Shown: one piece after another, positions 11,382 through 20,563 of the stretch
Numbering within the stretch: the stretch's first letter is position 1
Layout: each line of letters begins with the position of its first letter
NCBI GenBank assembly: GCA_963715055.1
Contig: CAVQRB010000001.1
Span: 248,001 to 312,000, forward strand
Direction of reading: 5' to 3'
Source of the DNA: CAVQRB01 sp963715055
Lineage (GTDB): Bacteria; Pseudomonadota; Alphaproteobacteria; Rhodobacterales; Rhodobacteraceae
DNA length: 64,000 bases
Notes under the pieces: generated by a model
What the model was told of the DNA's origin: nothing
The model's input: the letters and a program-made list of their open reading frames with translations, nothing else
Databases searched by the model: none
Position numbers and translations under genes: made by a program

Positions 11382-12062
11382 ATGGAATCGCAGGTTGCAA
11401 CGGAAGACTGGGTCGAACGCTTTCCCGGCCTGTCCCGTCTGGAAGCGTCCACGAAGGCGACGCTCATGTCGCGCGGCCTCGTCATGACGGTACCCGAAGG
11501 CGCGGTGATCTTCGGCCCCGGCAAATCGCCTGAACACATGCTCTTTCTTCTGAATGGCTCGGTGCGGGTGCAGCAGGTCTCCGACAGCGGGCATGAAATC
11601 GTGCTCTACCGTATCCATGCGGGCGAAAGCTGCGTGCTCACCACGGCCTGCCTGCTGGCCTATGAGCATTACGCCGCAGAAGGCATCGCCGAAACCGAAG
11701 TTACCGCGGCGGCAATTCCGCGCGGTGTCTTCGACGACCTTGTCGCGCAGTCGGCTTCTTTCCGCAACTTCGTCTTCGCCGCCTTCTCCAAGCGGATCAC
11801 CGACCTTTTCATGATGATCGACGAGGTCGCCTTCCAGCGGATGGACGTGCGCCTTGCGCATCGCTTGCTGGAGCTGTCGGACGGGCAGGACAGCATCGCC
11901 ACCACCCATCAGAAGCTCTCGGTCGAGCTTGGCACCGCGCGCGAGGTGATCTCGCGCCAGTTGCAGGAATTCCAGCGTCGTGGCTGGATCGAACAGGCGC
12001 GCGGCGCGGTGCATCTGCTGAAACGCGACCGGATCGAAACGCTCGCGGCGCAAAGATTTTGA
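11382..12062 (+). CDS. Crp/Fnr family transcriptional regulator
   Basis: A 226-residue regulator with an N-terminal cyclic-nucleotide-binding-type sensor domain (residues about 15-130) and a C-terminal Crp-type winged helix (about 145-220; HQKLSVELGTAREVISRQLQEF is the recognition region). It lacks the N-terminal cysteine cluster of oxygen-sensing FNR. Two cysteines lie in the sensor domain as GESC-VLTTA-C (Cys84 and Cys90), a possible thiol switch. The ATG at 11382 is chosen because GGCGGAGGG precedes it and family similarity starts there. A palindrome and a sulfur operon lie immediately downstream, so it probably controls that operon. Confidence 0.82.
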   Translation: MESQVATEDWVERFPGLSRLEASTKATLMSRGLVMTVPEGAVIFGPGKSPEHMLFLLNGSVRVQQVSDSGHEIVLYRIHAGESCVLTTACLLAYEHYAAEGIAETEVTAAAIPRGVFDDLVAQSASFRNFVFAAFSKRITDLFMMIDEVAFQRMDVRLAHRLLELSDGQDSIATTHQKLSVELGTAREVISRQLQEFQRRGWIEQARGAVHLLKRDRIETLAAQRF

Positions 12063-12078
12063 CGCGAAGGTCCGCGTT

Positions 12079-12093
12079 GGTGACAATATCACC
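12079..12093. promoter_or_regulatory. Palindrome GGTGA-N5-TCACC, candidate Crp/Fnr operator
   Basis: A perfect inverted repeat GGTGACAATATCACC sits 16 bp after the Crp/Fnr gene and 55 bp before the DUF2892 gene. Its size and dyad form fit a Crp/Fnr dimer site (related to the TGTGA or TTGAT half-site types but not identical). Function is inferred from position. Confidence 0.5.
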
Positions 12094-12148
12094 GACTCAG
12101 GGGCACATCCGGAGATAGGATGGATGCATTCTCAAAGGAGTTGCTGAA

Positions 12149-12361
12149 ATGACTGCAAATGTTGGAACCTTCGACCGCGTTGCCCGCTTTGCCCTGGGCG
12201 TCCTGCTCGTTCTTGCGCCTTTCGTGGGCAATCTGGCGCTTTTCCAATCGACACTCGCGACCGTGATCGCGGTGGTCGTCGGCGCTGTGATGATCGCCAC
12301 CGCTTCCATGCGCTTTTGCCCGCTCTACCGGGTGCTCGGTATCAGGACCTGCGGCCTGTGA
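12149..12361 (+). CDS. DUF2892 family small membrane protein
   Basis: A 70-residue protein with two transmembrane helices (about 14-32 and 38-56) and the family pattern N-V-G-xx-DR-xxR near the N-terminus and FCPLYRVLGI near the C-terminus. The family includes the membrane part of rhodanese YgaP and often occurs with sulfide or thiosulfate genes. AAAGGAG precedes the ATG. Its stop overlaps the next start in a GTGA arrangement, so it is the first gene of a tightly coupled operon. Confidence 0.78.
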   Translation: MTANVGTFDRVARFALGVLLVLAPFVGNLALFQSTLATVIAVVVGAVMIATASMRFCPLYRVLGIRTCGL

Positions 12362-12795
12362 GTTTCGAGACAGCCTTCACCCCCTTGCAATCGCTGGGCG
12401 GCGGCGCGCTGATCGGTGCCGCTGCCGTCCTGCTCATGGCGGGCCTCGGGCGCATCATGGGGGCGACCGGCGTTCTCGCAGGCGTGCTCCAGCGCCCGGG
12501 CAGTGCGGACTGGTCGTGGCGCGCGGCGCTGCTCTTGGGCATGGTCTGCGGGCCTGCGGTCTTCATGGCGCTGACCGGGCAGATGCCGCAGATCACCGTG
12601 CCCGTCTCCCTGCCGATGCTCATCGTCGGCGGCTTCATCGTCGGCGTCGGCGTCACCTTCGCCTCGGGCTGCACCTCGGGCCATGGTGTCTGCGGCATGG
12701 CCCGGCTGAGCCCGCGCTCGATCGTGGCGACGCTGACCTTCATGGCAACCACCGCGATCACGGTCTATGTGATCCGCCACGCAATCGGAGGATGA
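12358..12795 (+). CDS. YeeE/YedE family protein, first half-transporter (PmpA/TsuA-like)
   Basis: A 145-residue membrane protein with about four helices. YeeE/YedE proteins import thiosulfate or related sulfur compounds; in many proteobacteria the transporter is split into two genes, as here. The conserved cysteine motif ASGCTSGHGVCGMARLSPRS is present. I place the start at GTG 12358, which overlaps the previous stop as GTGA; the alternative upstream ATG at 12316 would lie inside the preceding gene. The partner half follows 4 bp downstream. Confidence 0.8.
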   Translation: MSFETAFTPLQSLGGGALIGAAAVLLMAGLGRIMGATGVLAGVLQRPGSADWSWRAALLLGMVCGPAVFMALTGQMPQITVPVSLPMLIVGGFIVGVGVTFASGCTSGHGVCGMARLSPRSIVATLTFMATTAITVYVIRHAIGG

Positions 12796-12799
12796 ACCC

Positions 12800-13234
12800 A
12801 TGCGCGTGATCTTCGCCTACATCGTCGGCCTGATCTTCGGCCTCGGCATCTCGATCTCCGGCATGGCGAACCCGGCCAAGGTGATCAATTTCTTCGATCT
12901 CGCGGGGACCTGGGACCCGAGCCTCGCCTTCGTCATGGGCGGCGCCCTGGTGGTGACCTTCATCGGCTACCGCCTCGTGCTCAAGCGTCCGGCACCGCTG
13001 CTTGCCGCTGACTTCCAGATCCCCACGCGCCGCGACCTCGACCCGGCGCTGATCGGCGGATCGGCCCTCTTCGGCATCGGATGGGGCATCGCGGGGTTCT
13101 GCCCCGGCGGTGCGCTGCCGGCCTTGGGCACCGGCCGGATCGAGGTATTGGTCTTTGTGGCCGCCCTGATCGCGGGTATTGTCGCTGCGCGCGGACTGCG
13201 CGCCGCAACCGCCCAGCAGAAAACCGCAACCTGA
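12800..13234 (+). CDS. YeeE/YedE family protein, second half-transporter (PmpB-like)
   Basis: A 144-residue membrane protein that complements the preceding half. It opens with FAYIVGLIFGLGISISGMANPAKV, typical for the second half, and has the conserved cysteine motif GIAGFCPGGALPALG. Together the halves likely form a thiosulfate or persulfide transport pore in the inner membrane. It lies between the first half and a metallo-beta-lactamase-fold hydrolase with only short gaps. Confidence 0.82.
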   Translation: MRVIFAYIVGLIFGLGISISGMANPAKVINFFDLAGTWDPSLAFVMGGALVVTFIGYRLVLKRPAPLLAADFQIPTRRDLDPALIGGSALFGIGWGIAGFCPGGALPALGTGRIEVLVFVAALIAGIVAARGLRAATAQQKTAT

Positions 13235-13245
13235 GGAGGCACCCG

Positions 13246-14127
13246 ATGAGCTACCCCGTGGACATGAGCGTCAAACCCGAGGTGTCGGGGCATTTCGATG
13301 CCGCGACCAATACCATCAGCTACATCGTGAAGGACCCCGGGAGCGATCACTGCGCCATCATCGACAGCGTGATGGACATCGACTACGCCGCAGGGCGCAT
13401 CACCTACGAGCACGCCGATGCGCTCATTGCCGAAGTGCAGTCGCGCGGGCTCACGCTGGACTGGATCATCGAAACCCATGTCCATGCCGACCATCTCTCC
13501 GCAGCGCCCTACATCCAGGAAAAACTCGGCGGCAAGATCGGCGTCGGCGACAAGATCATGGTGGTGCAGGAGACCTTCGGCAAGATCTTCAACGAAGGCA
13601 CCGAATTCCAGCGCGACGGCTCGCAGTTCGATGCGCTCTTCAAGGATGGCGACACCTATCAGGTCGGCGGGATGCAGGCCTTCGCCATGTACACGCCCGG
13701 CCATACGCCTGCCTGCATGGTGCATGTGATGGGCGATGCGGCCTTTGTGGGCGACACGCTCTTCATGCCGGACGGCGGCTCGGCGCGCGCCGATTTTCCG
13801 GGCGGGGACGCGGGCCAGCTTTACGACAGCATCCAGAAGGTGCTGAGCCTGCCGGACGAGATGCGCCTCTTCATGTGCCACGACTACGGCCCCAACGGGC
13901 GCGACATCGCCTGGGAGACGACGGTGGGCGCGGAAAAGGCGCACAATATCCACGTCGGCGGCGGCAAGACCCGCGAGGAGTTCATCAATTTCCGCACGGA
14001 ACGCGACAAGCAACTGGCGGTACCGAAGCTGATCATCCCCTCGCTGCAGGTCAACATGCGCGCCGGCCACATGCCCACGGACAAGGATGGCAACCCCATG
14101 CTCAAGGTTCCGGTCAACGGTCTCTGA
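13246..14127 (+). CDS. MBL-fold metallo-hydrolase, persulfide dioxygenase-like (Blh type)
   Basis: A 293-residue metallo-beta-lactamase-fold protein with the metal motif THVHADHLS (His78, His80, Asp82, His83) and a later YTPGHTPACMVH histidine. Members of this group in sulfur operons are beta-lactamase-like hydrolases (Blh) related to ETHE1-type persulfide dioxygenases that oxidise glutathione persulfide to sulfite. GAGGAGG precedes the ATG at 13246, which begins MSYPVDMSV. Last gene of the operon DUF2892-YeeE-YeeE-MBL. The reaction is inferred from family and context. Confidence 0.8.
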   Translation: MSYPVDMSVKPEVSGHFDAATNTISYIVKDPGSDHCAIIDSVMDIDYAAGRITYEHADALIAEVQSRGLTLDWIIETHVHADHLSAAPYIQEKLGGKIGVGDKIMVVQETFGKIFNEGTEFQRDGSQFDALFKDGDTYQVGGMQAFAMYTPGHTPACMVHVMGDAAFVGDTLFMPDGGSARADFPGGDAGQLYDSIQKVLSLPDEMRLFMCHDYGPNGRDIAWETTVGAEKAHNIHVGGGKTREEFINFRTERDKQLAVPKLIIPSLQVNMRAGHMPTDKDGNPMLKVPVNGL

Positions 14128-14171
14128 CCGCGGCGCCGGCGCCCTTCGCGGGTGCCAGCGCGACTGCTTGG

Positions 14172-16587
14172 TCAGGCGGCCTTGGCCACGCCCTGAGCCG
14201 CTTTCATAGCCGCCATCGGCTCCCAGCCCAGATCACCGGTATAGCGCTGCGCCAGTTGCCCGCTGTCATCCATCAGGAAGAGATGCAGCCAGCGGTTGTC
14301 GAACAAGGCCCGAAGCGCCGGGTGGCGCTCGAGGATCTCCGTCACCGCTGCCTCCGGGGCTTCGACGCAGACCGAAAGCCGCAGCGGCTCATGCACGAAA
14401 TCGGTCCCGTCATGCACCGACTGCCAGGGCAGCCCGCCGCGCAGCGCGCCGCCATTGCCCTCGACCACGCCGATGCCGCCGGTGACGTTGTGCAGCACCT
14501 TGTTGCCGGCGCCAAAAAGCTTCGGTGCCACCACCGACCCGTAATATTGCAGGCTGATCCAGCTTGCCACCACCACGGGCGCCGTCAGGATCAGTTCCAG
14601 CACGCCGAAACCCGCGTCCTCCTTCCAGTCGTAGTCATGCAGAAAGGCGCGGCCCGCCAGCCCCTTGCCGCGGGTCCGGGCGCGCGGTGCGGCGATGAAG
14701 GCGCTGCACCCCGCAAGCGCCCATTCGGGCCGCGTCTCCGACCAGTCGCGGCTGCGTTTTTCCAGCGCCGCGCCGGTGCCCGCGCGGGGCAGGCGCAGGG
14801 CGCGTTCGGTCCGCGCGATGCGGCCCGCCGCCTTGAGCCAGGCCCGCAACTGCTCCAGCCCTGCGACCGCACCGACACCCGGATCCTTGTCGAAAAGCGT
14901 GACCTCATCGGTGGTGGTATCATGCAGGGCTGCGATGAAAACCGTGTCCAGCGGGATGTCGATCCCCTCGGCGCGGAGCCCCGTCCGTACCCCGCTGTCG
15001 TTCAGGAGCCCGACCAGCAGCCGCGCATTCACATCGCCCGCATAGCCACCGCAGGCCCCGCAGTGCAGCGCGCTCGCGTGCGGGTTGTTCACCACATTGG
15101 CCCCATGTCCGGCGATCATCACCACAGGCGCGAAGTCACGGGTCAGGGACATGGCGCGCAGGATCTTGGCCGCCGCCGCCATCTTTTCGGCGGGGGAGAG
15201 TGCCGTTGTCAGCTGCGGCACATGCGGGTCGGGCGAAATGTCCGCCTTGAGCCCGAGCGCATCGCGCAGGAGCTTTCCGACATAGACCGGGCCTGACGCC
15301 TCGACAAAGGCAAAGGAAGAGACCGCCGCCAGCTTGAACCGTCCCCAGGCGCGTGTCGCCCTGGCCGCCAGCCGTGCCGACAGGTCAGCAGATTGCGTGG
15401 TGTCCTGCGTTGCCGTGCTGCTGACGCCGGCGCTGAGCAGGACGGGCAGGCGGTTCTCGACGACGTCCGAGGCGAAGGCACGGTGCGCCGCCGTCAGCCC
15501 GAAAAAACCCGCAAAGCCCAGGGTGTCAATCGCGGGATCGAGCGATTCGAGCGCGCGCCGGAAGACTTCCGAGCGCACGTCGATGCAGAAGGCTGCCTGC
15601 ACCGCCGGACGGCCTGTGCCGCCCGCTGTACCTATCCTGCCCAACGTCTCGGCAAGGCGGCGCTGTGCCGCCCGTTCGGCGGCCTCCTGAAGCGTCGCAT
15701 CGATGATGTGACCCGCAGTGACCTCGGGCGGTGTCGCATGGGCGGCCAGCGTCTCGCGCCAGGCTTGCGCGATCTCATCCTTGTAGCGCGCAAGGAGCGC
15801 CTGTTCCCAGATCAGCTGAACGGCGAGCAGATCGGTCGCCGTCGCGTCGCTGCGCGTCGGCCAGTTCCGCCTGCCAGAGCCGCTGGCGCGCGACCTGCGA
15901 CCAGCCGCCCAGGGCCAGAAGCAATTGATGGTAATAGGTGGGGGCGGCCTCGGCGCTCACGCCCAGAGCCTCGCTGGCCTGCACCAGTGCGGCGCGGGCC
16001 CGGGGGGCGGCTGCCGCCACGCTGCCCGCAAAACCTGCAAGACCGGCGATCTCGGGGCTGAGGTCGCGGCTGGCGAAGAGCTGCCAGCTTTCGTAGGCAC
16101 CGCGCCCCGGCGTCACCTGCCAGAGCGCCTGTCCTGCGTCGAAATAGCCCGCGGCCCAGACGCCGATGCGCTCCTCGATGATCCCCGGCCAGTCGATGCC
16201 TGAGGCCGCTGCCGCCAGATCGGCGACCCGTGGCAGCGCCTTGGGTGTGGTCTCGGCCATCATCGCCGCTTTGTGCAGTTCCGCACTGTTCCGCGGCGCG
16301 CCGGCGGGGGCCGCGGCAAGGGCTGCATCGAGGTCTGCCGCCTCGATCGTCCCGTCCGTCAGGCGCGCGGCGAACCAGGCGCGCGGCATGGTCACCGGCG
16401 TGCCCGCGACCCGCCCGAGCAAGGCGCCGACTTGCCCGAGGCTCTGGCCGGTCTGGCCGAGGAAGGGGTTGACGGCCACGGTCGCGGCCAGCGGCCAGAG
16501 CGGCGGGATCGCCCGCACGGCGGCATCCGAGACCGCGACGAGGCGCAGCTGTGCGCCGGTGAAACTGGCTGGAAGGTCGGCGGACAT
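14172..16587 (-). CDS. dabA: Inorganic carbon transporter subunit DabA (DUF2309), one frameshift
   Basis: DabA pairs with the membrane protein DabB in an energy-coupled carbon dioxide/bicarbonate accumulating system. It resembles a beta-carbonic anhydrase: the metal motif AFCIDVRSE (Cys and Asp, near residue 335) and the later GHGANVVNNPHASALHCGACGG (His and Cys) are both present. The rebuilt protein is about 805 residues, normal for the family. The frame breaks at 15839-15840, where one extra C separates QAELADAQRRD from ATDLLAVQLIWEQALLA; removing it restores one open frame. The start at 16587 lies 1 bp after the dabB stop, so the two form an operon. Confidence 0.85.
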
Positions 16588-16588
16588 G

Positions 16589-18172
16589 TCAGGCTCCTTT
16601 CGAGGAAGAGGGACCGAGCGACCAGCTGCCGAGCAGCCGGTCCTCGATGGCGTTGATGTAAAACCCGTTGCTCAGGTGGACGCGCAGGCCCTGTGCGGCA
16701 GGATGGTGCGACCAGAGCGGCAGCGTCGCCTGCGCCAGCGCCACCAGCCCGAAGCTCAGGAGGGCGAGCAGGATCAGCGCCCATTCGAGCGGTCCGGGCG
16801 CAGGGGTCAGGGGCAGCGCGCCATGGGTCAGCGCCTCGGCCAGCCGTTGCAGCAGCACATAGCTCGTGGCCGCGGCCAGCGACATCAGCGCCGTGCGCTG
16901 GGTCAGCGCCTTTGGTGCCGCATCCGCAAGCCCCTGCGCCAGAAGGTAGGCCACCCCGAAGATCAGGATCGCACCGAGCGCCACGGCCTGCGGCGATTTC
17001 ACCTGCCAGCCGACGAGCAGGGCAGCAACCACATAGACCGCACCGTAGATCGCGATGGCGAGGCCAAAGGCGCGGCTGACCGCGCGCAGGTCCGGGACCG
17101 CCACGGGACCGGGCCGGGCGATGCCCGCGACCTGCGCCACCGCACCGCCCGAGGAGAGAAAGGCATGCGCCTTGTAGAGCGAATGGGCCACGATATGCAG
17201 CAGTGCCAGCGGAAAGAGCGCCAGCCCGCATTGCAGGATCATGAAACCCATCTGTGCCACCGTGGACCAGGCCAGCGAGGCCTTGACGTTGGCCTGCGTC
17301 AGCATCACCAGCCCGCCGAAAAGCGCCGTGAAGCCGCCCACCAGCACCAGACCTGCCAGCACCAGAGGTGCCAGCAGCATGACATCGGCGAAACGGATCA
17401 GCAGGAAGCCGCCCGCGTTCACCACGCCCGCATGCAGCAGGGCCGAAACCGGCGTGGGCGCTTCCATCACTTCGGTGAGCCAGCCATGGGTCGGGAACTG
17501 CGCGGATTTCAGCAGCGCCGCAAGCGCCAGCAGCCCCGCGGCAATGCCCGCCGCCATTCCGCCTTCGCCTTGCCGGGCGGCGGTGAGGATTTCGGAGATC
17601 AGCCCGGTTTCGTAGGTGTGAATGAGCAGCACCGCCGCCCCGATCAGCGCGGCGTCGCCGGCCCGCGCGGTGATGAACTTCTTGCGCGCCGCCCGCTGCG
17701 CCGCGATCCGCTCGGGATAAAACATCAGCAAGCGGTGCAGCGAGAGGCTGGTCGCGACCCAGGCCAGCACGAATTGCAGAAGATTGCCCGCCTGCACCAA
17801 CAGCAAGACGGCAGCAAGTGTTGCCAGAAGCCAGAGCGTGAAGCGATGCTGACCCGGTTCGCCGTCGAGATAGGTCCGCGCATAGCGCACCACGATCCAC
17901 CCGATGAAGGAGACCAGCAGCAGCATCGTGACACTCACGGCATCGAGCCGCGTGGAGAGGCCCAGGCCCTTGGCCCCCAGAAGGAGGCTGTCGCCGGGGC
18001 CCTGCGCAATCAGCACCAGCAGACAAAGACCGGCCACCGCGACGGTCGCCAGCGCCATACGTTCGGCGAGGGTCGCTGCTTTCTGCGCCGGAATGGACGG
18101 GAAAAGATGCAGCCAGAGGGCGGCCAGCCCCAGAAGGGCGGGTGCAAGAAGGGGCAGGGCGTGAAGGGTCAT
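16589..18172 (-). CDS. dabB: DabB, NADH-dehydrogenase-like membrane subunit of the carbon uptake system
   Basis: A 527-residue polytopic protein of the complex I antiporter family (NuoL/MrpA-like), with about 13 transmembrane helices. It has the hallmark residues of the proton channel: KSAQFPTHGWLTEVMEAPTPVSALLHAG with the conserved lysine and histidine, and AHSLYKAHAFLSSGG. Immediately upstream of dabA, it would couple ion flow to carbon dioxide hydration by DabA. A LysR gene is divergent 100 bp away. Confidence 0.87.
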   Translation of the reverse strand: MTLHALPLLAPALLGLAALWLHLFPSIPAQKAATLAERMALATVAVAGLCLLVLIAQGPGDSLLLGAKGLGLSTRLDAVSVTMLLLVSFIGWIVVRYARTYLDGEPGQHRFTLWLLATLAAVLLLVQAGNLLQFVLAWVATSLSLHRLLMFYPERIAAQRAARKKFITARAGDAALIGAAVLLIHTYETGLISEILTAARQGEGGMAAGIAAGLLALAALLKSAQFPTHGWLTEVMEAPTPVSALLHAGVVNAGGFLLIRFADVMLLAPLVLAGLVLVGGFTALFGGLVMLTQANVKASLAWSTVAQMGFMILQCGLALFPLALLHIVAHSLYKAHAFLSSGGAVAQVAGIARPGPVAVPDLRAVSRAFGLAIAIYGAVYVVAALLVGWQVKSPQAVALGAILIFGVAYLLAQGLADAAPKALTQRTALMSLAAATSYVLLQRLAEALTHGALPLTPAPGPLEWALILLALLSFGLVALAQATLPLWSHHPAAQGLRVHLSNGFYINAIEDRLLGSWSLGPSSSKGA

Positions 18173-18256
18173 CCGGGGCTCCTGTCGGAAAAGGCGATTG
18201 ACCCCTTGCTTACAGCGGCGCGTACTCTGAAATAAAATACATTGATTGGATCATGA

Positions 18257-18275
18257 CGTTCACTTAAAACGAACG
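18257..18275. promoter_or_regulatory. Inverted repeat CGTTC-N9-GAACG, candidate LysR site
   Basis: A perfect 5-bp dyad with the spacing of LysR-type sites lies in the 113-bp divergent region between dabB and the LysR gene, almost touching the regulator's start. This position suits autoregulation and activation of dabBA. Binding is inferred. Confidence 0.4.
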
Positions 18276-18285
18276 AATGGCCACG

Positions 18286-19158
18286 ATGAATTACAACCAC
18301 CTGCATTATTTCTGGAACGTCGCCCATGACGGGAACCTGACCCGTACGGCGGAGCGGCTGAACCTGTCGCAATCGGCGCTCTCGGTGCAGATCCGCAAGC
18401 TCGAGGACCGTCTGGGCCATGCGCTTTTCGAGCGACGCGGGCGCGGGCTTCATCTGACGGAGGCCGGGCGCATCGCGCTCGATCACGCCGATACGATCTT
18501 CGGCGCAGGACAGGATCTGCTGGCGACGCTGAACCGCACCGGCCGGGCAAGGCAGGTGCTGCGCGTTGGGGCGCTCGCCACGCTGTCGCGCAACTTCCAG
18601 ATCGAGTTCCTGCGCCCGCTGCTGGGCCGGCGCGATGTGGAACTGGTGCTGCGCTCGGGCACGATGATCGAGCTTTTACAGGGGCTGGAGACGCTCAGCC
18701 TCGACGTGGTGCTGACCAACCGCGTGCCGGCGCCCGATGCGCTCGGCAGCTTTGTCGTGCACCCGCTATCGCAACAGCCGGTGAGCGTGATCGGCACGCC
18801 CGCGCGCATCGCCGCCGCGGCGAATCTCACGGCACTTCTCAGCGACAATCCGATCATCGTGCCCACGCTGGAAAGCCCGGTGCGCCTCGGTTTCGACGCA
18901 CTCTGCGTCAAGCTCGGCGTTGCGCCGCTCCTTGCGGCGGAGGTAGACGACATGGCGATGATGCGTCTGCTCGCGCGCGAGGACATCGGGCTTGCTGTCC
19001 TGCCACCCATCGTCGTCAAGAGCGAGCTGGCCTCGGGCATGCTGCAGGAGGCCGACCCGCTGTCAGGCCTCACCGAGAGCTTTCACGCCGTCACCGTGAC
19101 GCGACAGTTTCCCAATCCTCTGCTCGGTCCCTTGCTCACCACCATGATGGGCGCCTGA
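18286..19158 (+). CDS. LysR family transcriptional regulator of dabBA (predicted)
   Basis: A 290-residue LysR-type regulator. The N-terminal helix-turn-helix is clear (MNYNHLHYFWNVAHDGNLTR, then TAERLNLSQSALSVQIRKLE), followed by a periplasmic-binding-like effector domain. The HYFW opening is typical of the NhaR-like branch. I favour the Met at 18286 (Met-Asn-Tyr); an in-frame ATG at 18277 would add three residues. It is divergent from dabB, so it probably controls carbon uptake, as CbbR-like regulators do for dab genes elsewhere. Confidence 0.82.
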   Translation: MNYNHLHYFWNVAHDGNLTRTAERLNLSQSALSVQIRKLEDRLGHALFERRGRGLHLTEAGRIALDHADTIFGAGQDLLATLNRTGRARQVLRVGALATLSRNFQIEFLRPLLGRRDVELVLRSGTMIELLQGLETLSLDVVLTNRVPAPDALGSFVVHPLSQQPVSVIGTPARIAAAANLTALLSDNPIIVPTLESPVRLGFDALCVKLGVAPLLAAEVDDMAMMRLLAREDIGLAVLPPIVVKSELASGMLQEADPLSGLTESFHAVTVTRQFPNPLLGPLLTTMMGA

Positions 19159-19168
19159 CGCCGGGCCG

Positions 19169-20563
19169 TCAGACCGTGTGCAGGTAGAGGTCGTAGTCGA
19201 GTTCGGGCACCGTCCGTGCGACACGCGCATATTCGGAGGCTTTCACCGCCGTGAAGGTGCGGTGCATCTCCGCACCAAGCGCCTCTTTCAGGAAATCGGA
19301 CGCCGTGGCGCGTTCGATGGCGGTGCGCCAGTCGGCCGGCATGTCGGCGGGCGGGGCCTCGTCATAGCCATTGCCGGTGGTCTGCGGGCCGGGGTCGATC
19401 CGATGCGCCAGCCCGTGCCGGATGCCCGCCAGGATCGTCGCGGCCACGAGGTAGGGGTTGGCGTCCACGCCCGAGGGCCGATGCTCGATCCGGCGCGCGG
19501 CCATCGCCCCGGCAGGCACCCGCAGGGCGACCGAGCGGTTGTTCACGCCCCAGCTGTCGGAGACCGGCGCATAGCTCTGGTTTGCGAAGCGCCGCCAGGA
19601 ATTTGCATGGGGCGCAAAGACCAGCATCCCCTCCGCCATCGTCGCCCGCAGCCCGCCGAGCGCGTGCAGCAGCGTCTCGTTCCACTCTCCCTCCACCGCT
19701 TCTGTGAACAGGTTCGCGCCGTCCTTGTCCTGCAGCGAGACATGGAAATGCATCCCCGAGCCCGCGCAGCTCTCCACCGGCTTCGACATGAAGCAGGCCG
19801 TGACCCCGAAGCGCCGCGCCGTCATGCGCACGATGCGCTTGAGCCGCACCAGATCGTCGGCGGCCTGCATCACGTCGCGCCGGTAGTGCAGCGTCATCTC
19901 GTACTGCCCGGGCGCATATTCGGAAATCACCGTCTCGGCGGTGATCCCGGCCTTGGCGGTGGCGGCGTAGATCTCCGAGAAAAGCGGCTCCATCCCGTGC
20001 AGGTGATCGACCGAATAGACCTCCGTCTTGTCCGACCGCCGCCCGTCGAGCACCGCGCGCGCCGGGCGCAAGGCCCCATCCGCGCCGCGCTCATTGTCAA
20101 AGAGGAAGAACTCGAGCTCGAAAGCCGCGGCCGGGTAGAGCCCTTCGGCGGCCATGGCATCGACCTGCCGCCGCAGCGCATGGCGCGGATCGCTGTCCAT
20201 CGTGCGCCCGTCGAGCAGGTAGAGCGACATCTGCACCTCGCCGCGCGGCGGATTGGTGCCATGCAGCGGCACAAGGCTGCCGGGCAGGGGCCAGGCGCGC
20301 AGGTCCTGGTCGCCCTGTTCCCAGATCAGCCCGGTCTCGTCCACGTCCTCGCCACAGATGTCGAGCCCGAGGATCGAGACCGGCATATGCCGCCCCGAGG
20401 TATAGAGCGACATGAGTTCGTGCCGGCGGATGATCTTGCCGCGCGCGATGCCGTTGCTGTCGATCAGCACCAGATCGAAGGCCTCGATCTCGGGATGCGC
20501 CGCAAGGAAGGCCTCCGCCTCCGCGACATCCGCCCCGGACGGGCAGTCTGCGTTGTCATTCAT
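19169..20563 (-). CDS. Glutamine synthetase family protein (gamma-glutamyl-amine ligase-like)
   Basis: A 464-residue member of the glutamine synthetase superfamily. The metal and ammonium site regions are visible: FELEFFLFD, ISEYAPGQYEMTLHY, GSGMHFHVSLQD and the arginine segment RIEHRPSGVDANPYL. The sequence belongs with PuuA-type enzymes that ligate glutamate to an amine rather than with assimilatory GlnA. Its ATG overlaps the preceding aminotransferase stop as ATGA, so the two are co-translated. A role in amine or amino-sugar nitrogen metabolism is likely; the exact substrate is unknown. Confidence 0.83.
   Translation of the reverse strand: MNDNADCPSGADVAEAEAFLAAHPEIEAFDLVLIDSNGIARGKIIRRHELMSLYTSGRHMPVSILGLDICGEDVDETGLIWEQGDQDLRAWPLPGSLVPLHGTNPPRGEVQMSLYLLDGRTMDSDPRHALRRQVDAMAAEGLYPAAAFELEFFLFDNERGADGALRPARAVLDGRRSDKTEVYSVDHLHGMEPLFSEIYAATAKAGITAETVISEYAPGQYEMTLHYRRDVMQAADDLVRLKRIVRMTARRFGVTACFMSKPVESCAGSGMHFHVSLQDKDGANLFTEAVEGEWNETLLHALGGLRATMAEGMLVFAPHANSWRRFANQSYAPVSDSWGVNNRSVALRVPAGAMAARRIEHRPSGVDANPYLVAATILAGIRHGLAHRIDPGPQTTGNGYDEAPPADMPADWRTAIERATASDFLKEALGAEMHRTFTAVKASEYARVARTVPELDYDLYLHTV

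Noticed and set aside
12130..12148. Possible terminator after the Crp/Fnr gene
   Set aside because: The dyad at 12079-12093 has only a 5-bp stem and no T-run; it fits an operator better.
16166..18235. A 689-codon frame opposite dabB
   Set aside because: Low-complexity Gln/Arg/His composition typical of an antisense shadow; DabB is clear on the other strand.
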